Positions 12,101 to 20,055 of a stretch of 44,542 bases of DNA are shown here, in pieces. A model generated the notes under the pieces. It saw only the letters and a list, made by a program, of their open reading frames with translations. It did no database searches and was not told where the DNA came from. Every line of letters starts with the position of its first letter. The first letter of the stretch is position 1. This DNA is from an uncultured Alphaproteobacteria bacterium (GTDB taxonomy: Bacteria > Pseudomonadota > Alphaproteobacteria > CAAHEQ01 > UBA3637): positions 1 through 44,542 of the forward strand of contig CANPXT010000001.1 in assembly GCA_947586835.1 (NCBI GenBank). Reading direction: 5' to 3'. The position numbers and the translations under genes were made by a program.

Positions 12101-13891
12101 ATGCTTCACAATGCAAAAGAAAAAGTTAAAAAAAATACATTTGTTTTGAGCTATACCCGAATGTGGCCGTTCGTGAAACCTTATTGGTTTCGGGCAATGA
12201 TTGCAACCTTAATCACCATTCCCATCGGATCGCTCGACGCCGTAATTGCGCTTTCCTTAAAACCGTTTATGGATACGGTGATTATGGATAAAGGCGGCAG
12301 TACACCGTTTAATTTACCGCTTTATACCATTCCTGCCGTTATTGTGCTTTTTACCGTTTTACAAAGTGCTTTAGATTATTCTTCCGCTTATTTAAACACA
12401 TGGGTCGGCGGAAAAATTACAAATGCTGTCAAAAAACGGATATTTGCGCGTTTGGTCAACTGTGAAGCTGCTTATGCCGATCAAAATTCTTCGGGTTTTG
12501 TTGTCATGCGTTGTAATTCGGATCCCGACAGTGCCTGTACCGGCTTGTTAACCAACCTGAAAGTGTTTACCACACGCGTTTTTTCCTCCATTTCACTGAT
12601 TTGTGTATTGTTTTACACGTCATGGCAATTAGCCATTATCGCCATCATTATTTTAAGCTGTTCCTTATGGCCGTTAACGCTTATTCGTAAAAAAATTAAA
12701 GCCGTTATGGATTCCACCGTTATTGCGGGCGGTGCTGCCATATCTGCTTTAAACGAAACATTTTCCGGTTTAAAAACCATTGCTTCTTATAACTTGGAAG
12801 ATGTTCAAAAGAAAAAATTTTCGTCCGTTTTAAAACAAATTTTTCATTTGCAGATTAAATTGACCCAAAAAACGGCGTGGCTTTCACCGATGATGCATAT
12901 TATTATTTCAATCGGTATTGCCCTGACTATTTGGTACGGAAGTTATTTAATTAAATCGCAAACCATTACCAGCGGTGATTTTGTTGCCTTTATGACCGCT
13001 CTTTTAATGCTTTACACACCCATTAAAAACATCGGTAAAAATTTTGCCGCCGTTCAGTTATCCTTTTTGGCGATTGATCGTATTTTTGACTTTTTGAGTA
13101 TGCCCTCTTCCGTTACGGAAAAGGAAAATGCCGTTGTTTGTCCGGTTATGAAAGATAAAATCGAATATAAAAACGTTTCGTTCGGCTACACATCGGACAG
13201 AAATGTTTTATCCGATATTAATCTCACCATTAAAAAAGGAGAAACAATTGCTTTTGTCGGCAATTCCGGCGGCGGAAAAACAACTTTGGTCAATTTACTG
13301 CCGCGTTTTTATAAATTATCGAACGGCGATATTACTATTGACGGTGTCAGCATTAACGATATGACTTTAAAGTCTTTACGAGACAATATAGCCGTTGTGT
13401 TTCAAGATAATTTCTTATTTGAAGGCACCATACGGGAAAATATTTTGTTGGGACATCCGAATGCTACGGAAAAAGAAATTTCAAAAGCCCTTCAATGCGC
13501 TTGTTTAGATGAGTTCGTCAACTCCTTGCCCAAAAAATTGGATACGCCTATCGGCGAACGCGGTGTTTTATTGTCGGGCGGACAAAAACAACGGGTTGCC
13601 ATTGCCCGTGCCTTTCTGAAAAACGCACCGATAATCATTTTAGATGAAGCCACCTCCGCTTTGGATAACAAATCGGAATCTATTGTGCAACAAGCAATTG
13701 ATAATTTAATGAAAAACAGAACGGTTTTCGTCATTGCACATCGCTTGTCCACCGTTCAAAATGCCGATCAAATCGTTGTGTTAAATGAAGGTAAAATCGT
13801 CGAAGAAGGGTCACACGAAGAATTGTTAACCAAAAAAGGTGCTTATTATGCACTTTATATGGCGCAATTTAAAGCAAAATCAATTTCTTAA
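12101..13891 (+). CDS. msbA: ABC exporter, MsbA-like lipid flippase
   Basis: A 596-residue half-transporter with a membrane domain of about six helices (roughly 28-330) fused to an ATPase domain. Walker A is GNSGGGKT (387-394), the signature LSGGQ is at 491-495, Walker B IIILDE at 511-516, and the H-loop His at 546 in I-A-H-R-L-S-T. MsbA-family exporters flip lipid A or similar lipids across the inner membrane as homodimers. The symbol is an inference: length, architecture and the presence of lipid A genes nearby fit, but other type I exporters look alike. It is divergent from the autotransporter and has its own strong promoter. Confidence 0.8.
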   Translation: MLHNAKEKVKKNTFVLSYTRMWPFVKPYWFRAMIATLITIPIGSLDAVIALSLKPFMDTVIMDKGGSTPFNLPLYTIPAVIVLFTVLQSALDYSSAYLNTWVGGKITNAVKKRIFARLVNCEAAYADQNSSGFVVMRCNSDPDSACTGLLTNLKVFTTRVFSSISLICVLFYTSWQLAIIAIIILSCSLWPLTLIRKKIKAVMDSTVIAGGAAISALNETFSGLKTIASYNLEDVQKKKFSSVLKQIFHLQIKLTQKTAWLSPMMHIIISIGIALTIWYGSYLIKSQTITSGDFVAFMTALLMLYTPIKNIGKNFAAVQLSFLAIDRIFDFLSMPSSVTEKENAVVCPVMKDKIEYKNVSFGYTSDRNVLSDINLTIKKGETIAFVGNSGGGKTTLVNLLPRFYKLSNGDITIDGVSINDMTLKSLRDNIAVVFQDNFLFEGTIRENILLGHPNATEKEISKALQCACLDEFVNSLPKKLDTPIGERGVLLSGGQKQRVAIARAFLKNAPIIILDEATSALDNKSESIVQQAIDNLMKNRTVFVIAHRLSTVQNADQIVVLNEGKIVEEGSHEELLTKKGAYYALYMAQFKAKSIS

Positions 13892-13995
13892 ATTCAAAAA
13901 TAAAAAAGCCTTATCAAAAAGTTTACAAATGATTGCTTTCAATAATGAAACGCATTACTTGATTTTTTGTATCAACTTTTTTGAAAGGATTTCAT

Positions 13996-14523
13996 ATGTC
14001 AAAACAAATGAATGTATTAAAGAAAAAACAACCGCATCATCAATGCGGAAAGACGTGTCGTATGCCTCATGAATCGGCACATCGTCCACCGGAACATATA
14101 CCGCATTCGCCCGAACATATGTTGGCAGATTTTTTCAGACGCCCGCCCGTACCGATGCTTCATCTGAATGAAGAAAAATGGTTAGAGCCCGATATTGAAA
14201 TAACCGAAACACCCAAAGAAGTCATTGTTTCGGCAGAAATGCCGGGAATGAATCCCGATGATATTCAAGTGAATGTTTCACAAGACGGTTATTTAACCGT
14301 CAGCGGAGAAAAGCAACATCGTGTGTCGCAAACCGATGAACAGCAAGGCATGTATTTTTCCGAATTTTCCTACGGAACCATGCAACGAACAATTCCTTTG
14401 CCGCCGGATTTGGATTATGAATCTGCAGCGGCTTCGTTTGAAAACGGTGTTTTGTCGGTCAGGATAACCAAAACAGCCGAATCGGCTCGGAAAATAAAGA
14501 AAGTACCCGTTCAAAAGAAATAG
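13996..14523 (+). CDS. Small heat shock protein, Hsp20 / alpha-crystallin family
   Basis: A 175-residue ATP-independent chaperone. The alpha-crystallin domain spans about 55-145, from P-D-I-E-I-T-E-T through A-E-M-P-G-M, L-T-V-S-G-E-K to F-E-N-G-V-L-S-V-R-I, all standard landmarks. The N-terminal arm is unusual, rich in His, Pro, Met and Cys (HHQCGKTCRMPHESAH), which might bind metal. The ATG at 13996 is chosen over an in-frame TTG at 13981 because GAAAGG lies 7 bases before it. A sigma-32 promoter was not recognisable. A terminator follows closely. Confidence 0.92.
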   Translation: MSKQMNVLKKKQPHHQCGKTCRMPHESAHRPPEHIPHSPEHMLADFFRRPPVPMLHLNEEKWLEPDIEITETPKEVIVSAEMPGMNPDDIQVNVSQDGYLTVSGEKQHRVSQTDEQQGMYFSEFSYGTMQRTIPLPPDLDYESAAASFENGVLSVRITKTAESARKIKKVPVQKK

Positions 14524-14530
14524 GTTTTTC

Positions 14531-14562
14531 AAAGCCTGTGTTTGAAGGATAAGGCTTTTTTA
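14531..14562 (+). terminator. Terminator of the hsp20 gene
   Basis: AAAGCCT (14531-14537) pairs with AGGCTTT (14552-14558), with a 14-base loop and a T-run to 14561. Confidence 0.65.
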
Positions 14563-14591
14563 TTGCTTTTTTTATCAATCCGTGTTAAACT
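14563..14591 (+). promoter_or_regulatory. Promoter giving a likely leaderless mRNA
   Basis: TTGCTT (14563-14568), 17-bp spacer, TAAACT (14586-14591). The next ATG is at 14599, just where transcription should start, and no ribosome binding site is visible. The following gene is therefore probably read from a leaderless transcript. Confidence 0.5.
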
Positions 14592-14598
14592 TTACTTT

Positions 14599-15006
14599 AT
14601 GGTTAAAAAAAGCATTTTTTTATTTTTGTCGGGACTTGTTTTCTTAACGCTTATCTTGTATTTCCGACTCGAAAAACAAAAAGAGAAAGCAGTTGAAAAT
14701 CAGGTTCATCAATCTTTGTCGACCACGCAGGAATTGTCATTGACAAACTATTTTCAACCATTAACTTGGAACATATCCGATATTAAAATAACAAAAAAAG
14801 TCAAACTGAAACAACCTTTGTCCGTTCAAACGGAAGAAGAGAAAAAACCGCTCTGGGAATATATTTCGTTTTCTCGTTGCGAACCGGATCCCAAAGCGCC
14901 TGATTATTTGCATCAACGCTTTCAAAAAACCACCGGAAAGAATACCAATGCTTTGCCGACCATTGATTGCGGTTTTATTCGAACAAAAATTCCTTTTTCT
15001 TTTTAA
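14599..15006 (+). CDS. Small membrane-anchored protein, unknown function
   Basis: A 135-residue protein with an N-terminal transmembrane helix (about 5-22, I-F-L-F-L-S-G-L-V-F-L-T-L-I) followed by a basic then polar domain with two cysteines. It is probably anchored in the inner membrane with its bulk in the periplasm. I do not recognise the family. An in-frame start at 14542 would lengthen it by 19 residues, but the ATG at 14599 places the helix at the N-terminus as expected and lies at the predicted transcription start. A second small anchored protein follows 67 bases later; the two may form a unit but do not look alike in sequence. Confidence 0.6.
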   Translation: MVKKSIFLFLSGLVFLTLILYFRLEKQKEKAVENQVHQSLSTTQELSLTNYFQPLTWNISDIKITKKVKLKQPLSVQTEEEKKPLWEYISFSRCEPDPKAPDYLHQRFQKTTGKNTNALPTIDCGFIRTKIPFSF

Positions 15007-15021
15007 AACTTATTTTTTTTC

Positions 15022-15049
15022 TTGCTTTTTTAAATTTTCATATTACAAT
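15022..15049 (+). promoter_or_regulatory. Putative promoter of the 109-residue membrane protein gene
   Basis: TTGCTT (15022-15027), a 16-bp spacer and TACAAT (15044-15049), followed by AGGAGG at 15060-15065 and the ATG at 15074. Confidence 0.5.
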
Positions 15050-15073
15050 AACTTTTGTCAGGAGGAAAAACAA

Positions 15074-15403
15074 ATGAAAAAAATTATTACATTTGCTATT
15101 GTCTTGGGTGTTTTAACCGGTGGCATTATTTTTTATTCAATGCGCAAACTTGAAGACGAATCACTCGCCGTCTCACCAAAATCATTACCTGCCGAAATTT
15201 CTGTTCATCACGGATCATGGGATGATATACTTGTACCGGATAAAGAACCCTCTCGTGTCTACCGCAAAAGCAATCAAGATATGGCAACCGTTATTGACCT
15301 ATCGGATGATACCATTGTTGTCGATTGGGATAACTGGGGTATCGAAACCTTTAAAAAAGATGAATCAAATGTTTGGAATCGAACAGAAAACAATTTCGAA
15401 TAA
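15074..15403 (+). CDS. Small membrane-anchored protein with acidic C-terminal domain, unknown function
   Basis: A 109-residue protein. Residues 4-22 form a hydrophobic signal anchor (I-I-T-F-A-I-V-L-G-V-L-T-G-G-I-I-F). The remainder is a soluble acidic domain with a strand-like stretch T-I-V-V-D-W-D-N-W-G-I-E-T-F. The start is fixed by a full AGGAGG nine bases before the ATG, which excludes longer in-frame versions running into the previous gene. No family is recognised. It has its own terminator immediately downstream, so it may be transcribed alone or with the preceding gene. Confidence 0.7.
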   Translation: MKKIITFAIVLGVLTGGIIFYSMRKLEDESLAVSPKSLPAEISVHHGSWDDILVPDKEPSRVYRKSNQDMATVIDLSDDTIVVDWDNWGIETFKKDESNVWNRTENNFE

Positions 15404-15420
15404 AGATTAATTCTTTCAGA

Positions 15421-15457
15421 AAATGTCGCAAACTTTCGAGTCGGCGACATTTTTTTT
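15421..15457 (+). terminator. Terminator after the 109-residue protein gene
   Basis: AAATGTCGC (15421-15429) pairs with GCGACATTT (15444-15452) over nine base pairs and is followed by T residues to 15457. Confidence 0.85.
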
Positions 15458-15496
15458 ATCAATAAGGGCGGGTAAAAAAGTTTTTTTGAAAAGGCG

Positions 15497-15525
15497 TTGA
15501 CTTTTCAACAAACACTTGCTAAAAT
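15497..15525 (+). promoter_or_regulatory. Sigma-70 promoter of glycyl-tRNA synthetase
   Basis: TTGACT (15497-15502), 17-bp spacer, TAAAAT (15520-15525). AAGGAG at 15546-15551 lies ten bases before the ATG. Confidence 0.75.
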
Positions 15526-15561
15526 GCCGATATTCAATTTTTTATAAGGAGTAAAAATATT

Positions 15562-16929
15562 ATGGCTGCCACATCAATGGATCAACTTGTTTCTTTATGC
15601 AAGCGTCGGGGTTTTATTTTTCAAAGTGCCGATATTTACGGCGGGTTACAAGGAGTTTACGATTTCGGTCCTTTGGGTGTTGAACTCAAAAACAATTTAA
15701 AAGCCGCTTGGTGGCGTTCCATGGTTTATGAACGAGATGACGTGGAAGGATTGGACGCCGCCATTTTAACGCTCCCGAAAGTGTTGCAATACAGCGGTCA
15801 TGAAGCAACATTTACCGATCCGCTGACCGATTGCAAAAAATGTAAAAACCGCTTTCGGGCCGATCATATTAAAAACGGAAAATGTCCGGTTTGCGGCAGT
15901 ACCGAATTAACCGAGCCGCGTCAATTTAATCTAATGTTTAAAACAACGGTCGGACCTATTGAAGGCGGCGATAATTATGCTTATTTACGTCCCGAAACGG
16001 CTCAGGCAATTTTTACGCAATTTCGAAACGTGGTTGACGCAACGGCGCGCAAAGCGCCGTTCGGTATTGCCCAAATCGGTAAAACTTTCCGAAATGAAAT
16101 CACGCCGCGCAACTTTATTTTCCGCGTACGCGAATTCGAACAAATGGAACTTGAATTTTTTGTCAAACCAGGCACGGATTTAGACTGGTTGGAAACATGG
16201 AAAGAAACGCGTATGAATTGGTGGTATGCGCAAGGATTAAGCAAAGAAAAACTGTTTGCGCATTTTATTGATAAGGCTGATTTGGCGCATTACTCAAAAG
16301 CCACTTATGATTTGGAATATCAATTTCCGCATGGTTTGGAAGAATTGGAAGGTGTGGCCGATCGCAGTGATTATGATTTAGGCAATCACACACGCTATCA
16401 AAGTGAATTAAACATTCAGGCGCATGTTCATGAAAATAAGGAAAGCGCTGCCAAACTGGCTTTGTTCGATGATGAATCGAAAAAATGGTTTGTGCCGTTT
16501 GTTATCGAACCGTCTGCCGGTGTGGAACGCGGTGTTTTGGCTGTTTTAAGCGAAGCTTATACCGAAGAAGTGTTGCCGAGCGGTGATACACGAACGGTTT
16601 TAAAACTCAAAAAGCATTTGGCGCCCGTTAAAGTAGCGGTTATTCCTTTAAAGCGCAATCAACCGGAAATTGTGAAAATGGCACACGATATTAAAAACAA
16701 TCTGTTAAAAACGGGTATCGGGCGGGTGATGATTGAAGATTCGGGCAACATCGGTAAAGCATATCGGCGGCACGATGAAATCGGAACACCGCTTTGCGTG
16801 ACCGTTGATTTTGAAAGCATTGAGAAAACACCCGCAACGGTGACCGTTCGCAATCGGGATACCATGGCACAAGAACGCATTGCCGTTCAAGATTTGGAAA
16901 GTTATTTAAAAGACTTCTTTTTAAAATAA
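15562..16929 (+). CDS. glyQS: Glycyl-tRNA synthetase, homodimeric (alpha2) type
   Basis: A 455-residue class II aminoacyl-tRNA synthetase that charges tRNA-Gly. The N-terminus [13 protein letters not shown] and the zinc knuckle C-K-K-C...C-P-V-C are typical of the eukaryote/archaea/Gram-positive alpha2 enzyme. Motif 2 is [13 protein letters not shown], motif 3 is [10 protein letters not shown], and a C-terminal anticodon-binding domain follows. Most alphaproteobacteria are known to use the unrelated alpha2beta2 enzyme (glyQ plus glyS), so this type is unusual and hints at replacement by transfer. It is monocistronic, between its own promoter and a hairpin shared with the convergent glycosyltransferase gene. 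Confidence 0.95.
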   Translation: MAATSMDQLVSLCKRRGFIFQSADIYGGLQGVYDFGPLGVELKNNLKAAWWRSMVYERDDVEGLDAAILTLPKVLQYSGHEATFTDPLTDCKKCKNRFRADHIKNGKCPVCGSTELTEPRQFNLMFKTTVGPIEGGDNYAYLRPETAQAIFTQFRNVVDATARKAPFGIAQIGKTFRNEITPRNFIFRVREFEQMELEFFVKPGTDLDWLETWKETRMNWWYAQGLSKEKLFAHFIDKADLAHYSKATYDLEYQFPHGLEELEGVADRSDYDLGNHTRYQSELNIQAHVHENKESAAKLALFDDESKKWFVPFVIEPSAGVERGVLAVLSEAYTEEVLPSGDTRTVLKLKKHLAPVKVAVIPLKRNQPEIVKMAHDIKNNLLKTGIGRVMIEDSGNIGKAYRRHDEIGTPLCVTVDFESIEKTPATVTVRNRDTMAQERIAVQDLESYLKDFFLK

Positions 16930-16942
16930 CAAAATGACATTT

Positions 16943-16999
16943 GAGACAATTAAGTTTTTCTGATGCGTTTTTTACGGTTTGAAAAACTTAAACCGTCTC
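16943..16999. terminator. Long hairpin between convergent genes, with an alternative fold
   Basis: TTAAGTTTTTC (16950-16960) pairs perfectly with GAAAAACTTAA (16981-16991), and GAGAC (16943-16947) with GTCTC (16995-16999). ACGGTTT (16974-16980) can instead pair with AAACCGT (16990-16996), so two mutually exclusive folds exist. It lies between glyQS and the glycosyltransferase and may act for both. No long T-run follows immediately. Confidence 0.5.
16965..16980. repeat. 16-bp direct repeat, copy 1
   Basis: GCGTTTTTTACGGTTT occurs here, just beyond the end of the glycosyltransferase gene, and again at 18141-18156 beyond its promoter, in the same orientation. Confidence 0.7.
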
Positions 17000-17001
17000 G
17001 G

Positions 17002-18012
17002 TCAGACATGACGAAACAGTCCTCTTGTAATTAAACACATCATTCGCCAATAAAACGGTAATTTAAAAAACTGCGTCATTGGTGATTTTTGCAACAAAAC
17101 ACATTGCCCCTTGAGTGATGGGGTGCGATAGTATAATTTTTTTATTTTTTTCTTGAAAAAATCTCGAATTTCCTCATCAGTCCAATTTTTCATACGTAAT
17201 TTATCAATTAATCGATTTATTAACATAATGAAACGTGGCAATTCTTGATCGGAAAGACTTTGATTTGTTAAAAATTGACACAACAAATCAATCTCATTTT
17301 CCTTAAAATCAACTAAATATGCCGTCAGTGCTTGCTTTTTTATATAAGTGGCATTTTTTAATTGTACCTGACACTTTTTATGCGAAATATTTGCATGATG
17401 GTACCGATATTGAATTAAAACTTCATTCAAAAAAGCAAACTGTGTTTTTCCGATTAAACTGATATAAAAGCCGTAATCTTCCGCGGGAACAAACTCTGAA
17501 TTATAAAAAATGTGATTCTTTGTTAAAACACTCTTTCTGAGCATAATGCTTGAATTACAAAAAGCACAGTTGATAAAAATAAGAAATCGTTCAATTTCTT
17601 TATGTCCCTTAAATTTAGTAAAACCAGCATTATCCGAATCATCACCGATAATTTCAGCAGAAGTTCCCATACAACCGATTTCCGGATGCTTTTCCATATA
17701 TTTAACCTGCTTTTCAAGCCGTTCGGGAAGTGCAATATCATCAGAATCCAATAAAGCAATATATTCGCCTTTTGATTTTTCAATGCCGATATTTCGTGCT
17801 GCTGCCGCCCCAGAATTAGATTTGAGCCGAATATATTTTAGGCGTTTATCATGATAGGATTCAATCACTTCCCTTATATAAGGCTCTGATGCATCATCTA
17901 TCAACAACAATTCAAAATCTTTATATGTCTGATGAAGTACCGATTCAATTGCTTCTTTCAAATAAACGGGATCTGTATTATAAATCGGCATTATGACTGA
18001 TATTTTCGGCAT
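17002..18012 (-). CDS. Glycosyltransferase family 2
   Basis: A 336-residue GT-A fold transferase that moves a sugar from a nucleotide donor, probably onto a cell-surface glycan. The N-terminus I-S-V-I-M-P-I-Y-N-T, E-S-V-L-x-Q-T-Y, L-L-I-D-D-A-S and the metal-binding A-L-L-D-S-D-D-I are classic GT2 motifs; E-D-Y-G-F near residue 175 is the likely catalytic acidic region. The C-terminal 130 residues are basic and helical, without a clear transmembrane segment. AAGGAG lies four bases before the ATG. The gene is bracketed by a 16-bp direct repeat and sits between housekeeping genes, which suggests insertion. Acceptor unknown. It has its own promoter. Confidence 0.9.
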   Translation of the reverse strand: MPKISVIMPIYNTDPVYLKEAIESVLHQTYKDFELLLIDDASEPYIREVIESYHDKRLKYIRLKSNSGAAAARNIGIEKSKGEYIALLDSDDIALPERLEKQVKYMEKHPEIGCMGTSAEIIGDDSDNAGFTKFKGHKEIERFLIFINCAFCNSSIMLRKSVLTKNHIFYNSEFVPAEDYGFYISLIGKTQFAFLNEVLIQYRYHHANISHKKCQVQLKNATYIKKQALTAYLVDFKENEIDLLCQFLTNQSLSDQELPRFIMLINRLIDKLRMKNWTDEEIRDFFKKKIKKLYYRTPSLKGQCVLLQKSPMTQFFKLPFYWRMMCLITRGLFRHV

Positions 18013-18111
18013 ATTTCTCCTTTTATCTTTATCAAAAGAAATAAACGCATCCTTTAAAAAACGATTTTTATAAGCCCTTCTTCCATTTTTATCGGCCGAA
18101 AAACTTGTTTC

Positions 18112-18140
18112 AACATATAAAAAAACAAAAATTTTGTCAA
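18112..18140 (-). promoter_or_regulatory. Sigma-70 promoter of the glycosyltransferase gene
   Basis: On the minus strand, TTGACA (18140-18135), 17-bp spacer, TATGTT (18117-18112). The predicted leader is about 93 bases. The -35 box directly abuts copy 2 of the 16-bp direct repeat. Confidence 0.7.
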
Positions 18141-18156
18141 GCGTTTTTTACGGTTT
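18141..18156. repeat. 16-bp direct repeat, copy 2
   Basis: Identical to 16965-16980. It lies immediately upstream of the glycosyltransferase promoter, within the 219-bp gap (18013-18231) to the rRNA methyltransferase gene, which holds no other gene I can support. Confidence 0.7.
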
Positions 18157-18231
18157 CATTTTCATCAAACACATGTCGATACTTTTAAAAAAGATAAAAA
18201 ATTCAGTTTGATAATCGATAGCAGAGCTCTC

Positions 18232-19311
18232 TTATCGGGTGCGTTGCATAACGGCATAAAAAAAACCGTCCGTTTGTGTGCGATACGGCGATAATTGCTG
18301 ATGCGTACAAAGCTTAAACGCTTTGTTTTTCTTTAAAAACAAACGAATTTGTCCGATATTTTCATCTCGGGTAATCGAGCAGGTTATGTAAACCAATTTA
18401 CCGTTTTCTTTCACATAAGACGATGCTTTTTGCAAAATTATTTTTTGCTTATTTAAAAGCGCTTCAAACTGTTCAAGCGTGAGTTTTAAACGTCTGTCAG
18501 GAAAACGACGCCATGTGCCCGTCCCCGAACACGGCGCATCAACCACCACATAATCAAACGTTGCATTTGGGGGTAAATGCGTTGTTGTTTGAATAATATG
18601 AACCCCTGCTCGCTCGGCTCGTCGATTTAATTCTTTTAAGGAACGCTCGGAAATATCATGCGCCGTAATCTGTCCTTTATTTTGCATCATTTGCGCAAAA
18701 ATCAGCGATTTTCCGCCGGCACCCGCACAATAATCCAAAACACTGTTACCGGCTTGAATTCCTGTTTTCAAAGCAACAAGTTGAGAGCCTTCGTCTTGAA
18801 TTTCAATCAATCCTTCCCGATAACAGGCACTGCCTTTTAAGTTGGCACGCTTTTTTAATACAAGCCCCCAAGGGGAAAACCGAGTCGGCTCCGTTTCAAT
18901 GCCTTCTGCCGCTAACTTTTTCCGAATTGTTTCACGATGACCGTTTGCCCGCAAGATTACGGCGGCTTTTTCCATTAACGCAGGTAATTCTTGTTCCGGC
19001 TTTTCAATATGAGGTAATAACCAATCCGGAATTTCCCATTGAACGGCCGACGGTGCCTTTTCCAAAGCGGGCAACGGCTGTTCGATTAAATCGGTTTTTT
19101 CACGTAAATCAGCCGTCGGATAACAAAAATTCAATCGCCGAAAAGAGCGTAACACTTGATATACAATATCGCTTAAAATGCGTCTGTTTGCACTACCGAT
19201 AGATTTATGCGTGCGTGTAAACGTATTTAAAATTTCTTCCGCCGGTTTAGGTGAACGAATAATTTCTGCCAAAAGATCGGCCGCGATATTCTTTAACTTT
19301 TCGAGTTGCAT
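18232..19311 (-). CDS. RsmB-like rRNA (cytosine-C5)-methyltransferase, no full NusB domain
   Basis: A 359-residue SAM-dependent RNA m5C methyltransferase of the RsmB/NOP2 family. Motif I is DYCAGAGGKS (193-202), motif IV DAPCSGTGTWRR (258-269, Cys261), and motif VI T-C-S carries the nucleophile Cys311. The N-terminus is a short helical region with R-R-I-L-S-D-I-V-Y rather than a complete NusB domain. The ATG at 19311 is chosen because longer in-frame starts lie inside rlmE; this start overlaps rlmE by 19 bases, giving translational coupling. The symbol rsmB is withheld because a second RsmB-type gene with a NusB-like start begins at the end of this window. Confidence 0.88.
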   Translation of the reverse strand: MQLEKLKNIAADLLAEIIRSPKPAEEILNTFTRTHKSIGSANRRILSDIVYQVLRSFRRLNFCYPTADLREKTDLIEQPLPALEKAPSAVQWEIPDWLLPHIEKPEQELPALMEKAAVILRANGHRETIRKKLAAEGIETEPTRFSPWGLVLKKRANLKGSACYREGLIEIQDEGSQLVALKTGIQAGNSVLDYCAGAGGKSLIFAQMMQNKGQITAHDISERSLKELNRRAERAGVHIIQTTTHLPPNATFDYVVVDAPCSGTGTWRRFPDRRLKLTLEQFEALLNKQKIILQKASSYVKENGKLVYITCSITRDENIGQIRLFLKKNKAFKLCTHQQLSPYRTQTDGFFYAVMQRTR

Positions 19312-19988
19312 GATATGCCTCTGAATCCGGTTGCAACAACATAAACTTCCGATGAATCTTTTCGACTGGCGTCCGGCTTTGCATGTTTGACAACGGCAAA
19401 ATTTTTTTTCATTTGTGCCAAAAATTGATTTTCCGTTCCACCTTGAAAAATTTTGGCGACAAAAACACCGTTCGGATTTAAAATCTGACAAGCAAAATCA
19501 TAAGCCAATTCCAGCAGATTCATAATGCGTAAATGATCAATACCGTGAATACCCGTTGTGTTTGCCGCCATATCCGACAAAACAATATCAGCACGATGAC
19601 CGCCTAACAATTCCTGTAATTTTTGCGGCGCTTCCTCGGCCGTAAAATCCATTTGAACAAGCAGGGCACCGGCAATGGGTTGCGCAGGCAACAAATCCAT
19701 TCCCACCACCAGCGGATTTTGAGCCGTTGATTTCACTCGTTCGACAGCCACTTGTGACCATCCCCCCGGCGCACACCCTAAATCAACCACGCGACGACCG
19801 GGTTTAAAAAAATGAAATTGATCATCCAACTGCATAATTTTAAAAGCAGCCCGCCCCCGAAAGCCCATTTGATGCGCTTTGGAAACATACGGATCATTTA
19901 ATTGTCGTTGTAACCATTTTGTGCTGGATGCTTTTCGCCCTTTTACTTTTTTTAAATGCGTTTTTAAAGGCCGCTCGTTAAATTGCAT
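19293..19988 (-). CDS. rlmE: 23S rRNA 2'-O-ribose methyltransferase RlmE (FtsJ/RrmJ)
   Basis: A 231-residue enzyme that methylates the 2'-OH of U2552 (E. coli numbering) in 23S rRNA using SAM, a late step in 50S assembly. The SAM site is DLGCAPGGWSQ (69-79). The catalytic tetrad K-D-K-E is visible as Lys50 (A-A-F-K), Asp139 (L-S-D-M), Lys179 (V-A-K-I-F) and Glu214 (S-S-E-V-Y). AAGGAT precedes the ATG. It is the first gene of a pair with the m5C methyltransferase. Confidence 0.95.
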   Translation of the reverse strand: MQFNERPLKTHLKKVKGRKASSTKWLQRQLNDPYVSKAHQMGFRGRAAFKIMQLDDQFHFFKPGRRVVDLGCAPGGWSQVAVERVKSTAQNPLVVGMDLLPAQPIAGALLVQMDFTAEEAPQKLQELLGGHRADIVLSDMAANTTGIHGIDHLRIMNLLELAYDFACQILNPNGVFVAKIFQGGTENQFLAQMKKNFAVVKHAKPDASRKDSSEVYVVATGFRGISCNSKS

Positions 19989-20055
19989 ATTTTTTTATCC
20001 TTTTTCGTTATTAACCAGTATACCCTGTTTCAAACGAATTGTCAAAGTGATTTTT

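Noticed and set aside
16125-16130. CGTACG inside glyQS (also at 3751, 3790 and 41676)
   Set aside because: These copies lie in coding sequence without the TTGCA box or the following TTTA, so they are not instances of the promoter element.
19312-19491. N-terminal extension of the RsmB-like protein to 19491
   Set aside because: The extra 60 residues are Cys/Arg-rich, lie entirely inside rlmE and do not resemble the family; the ATG at 19311 gives the expected N-terminus.
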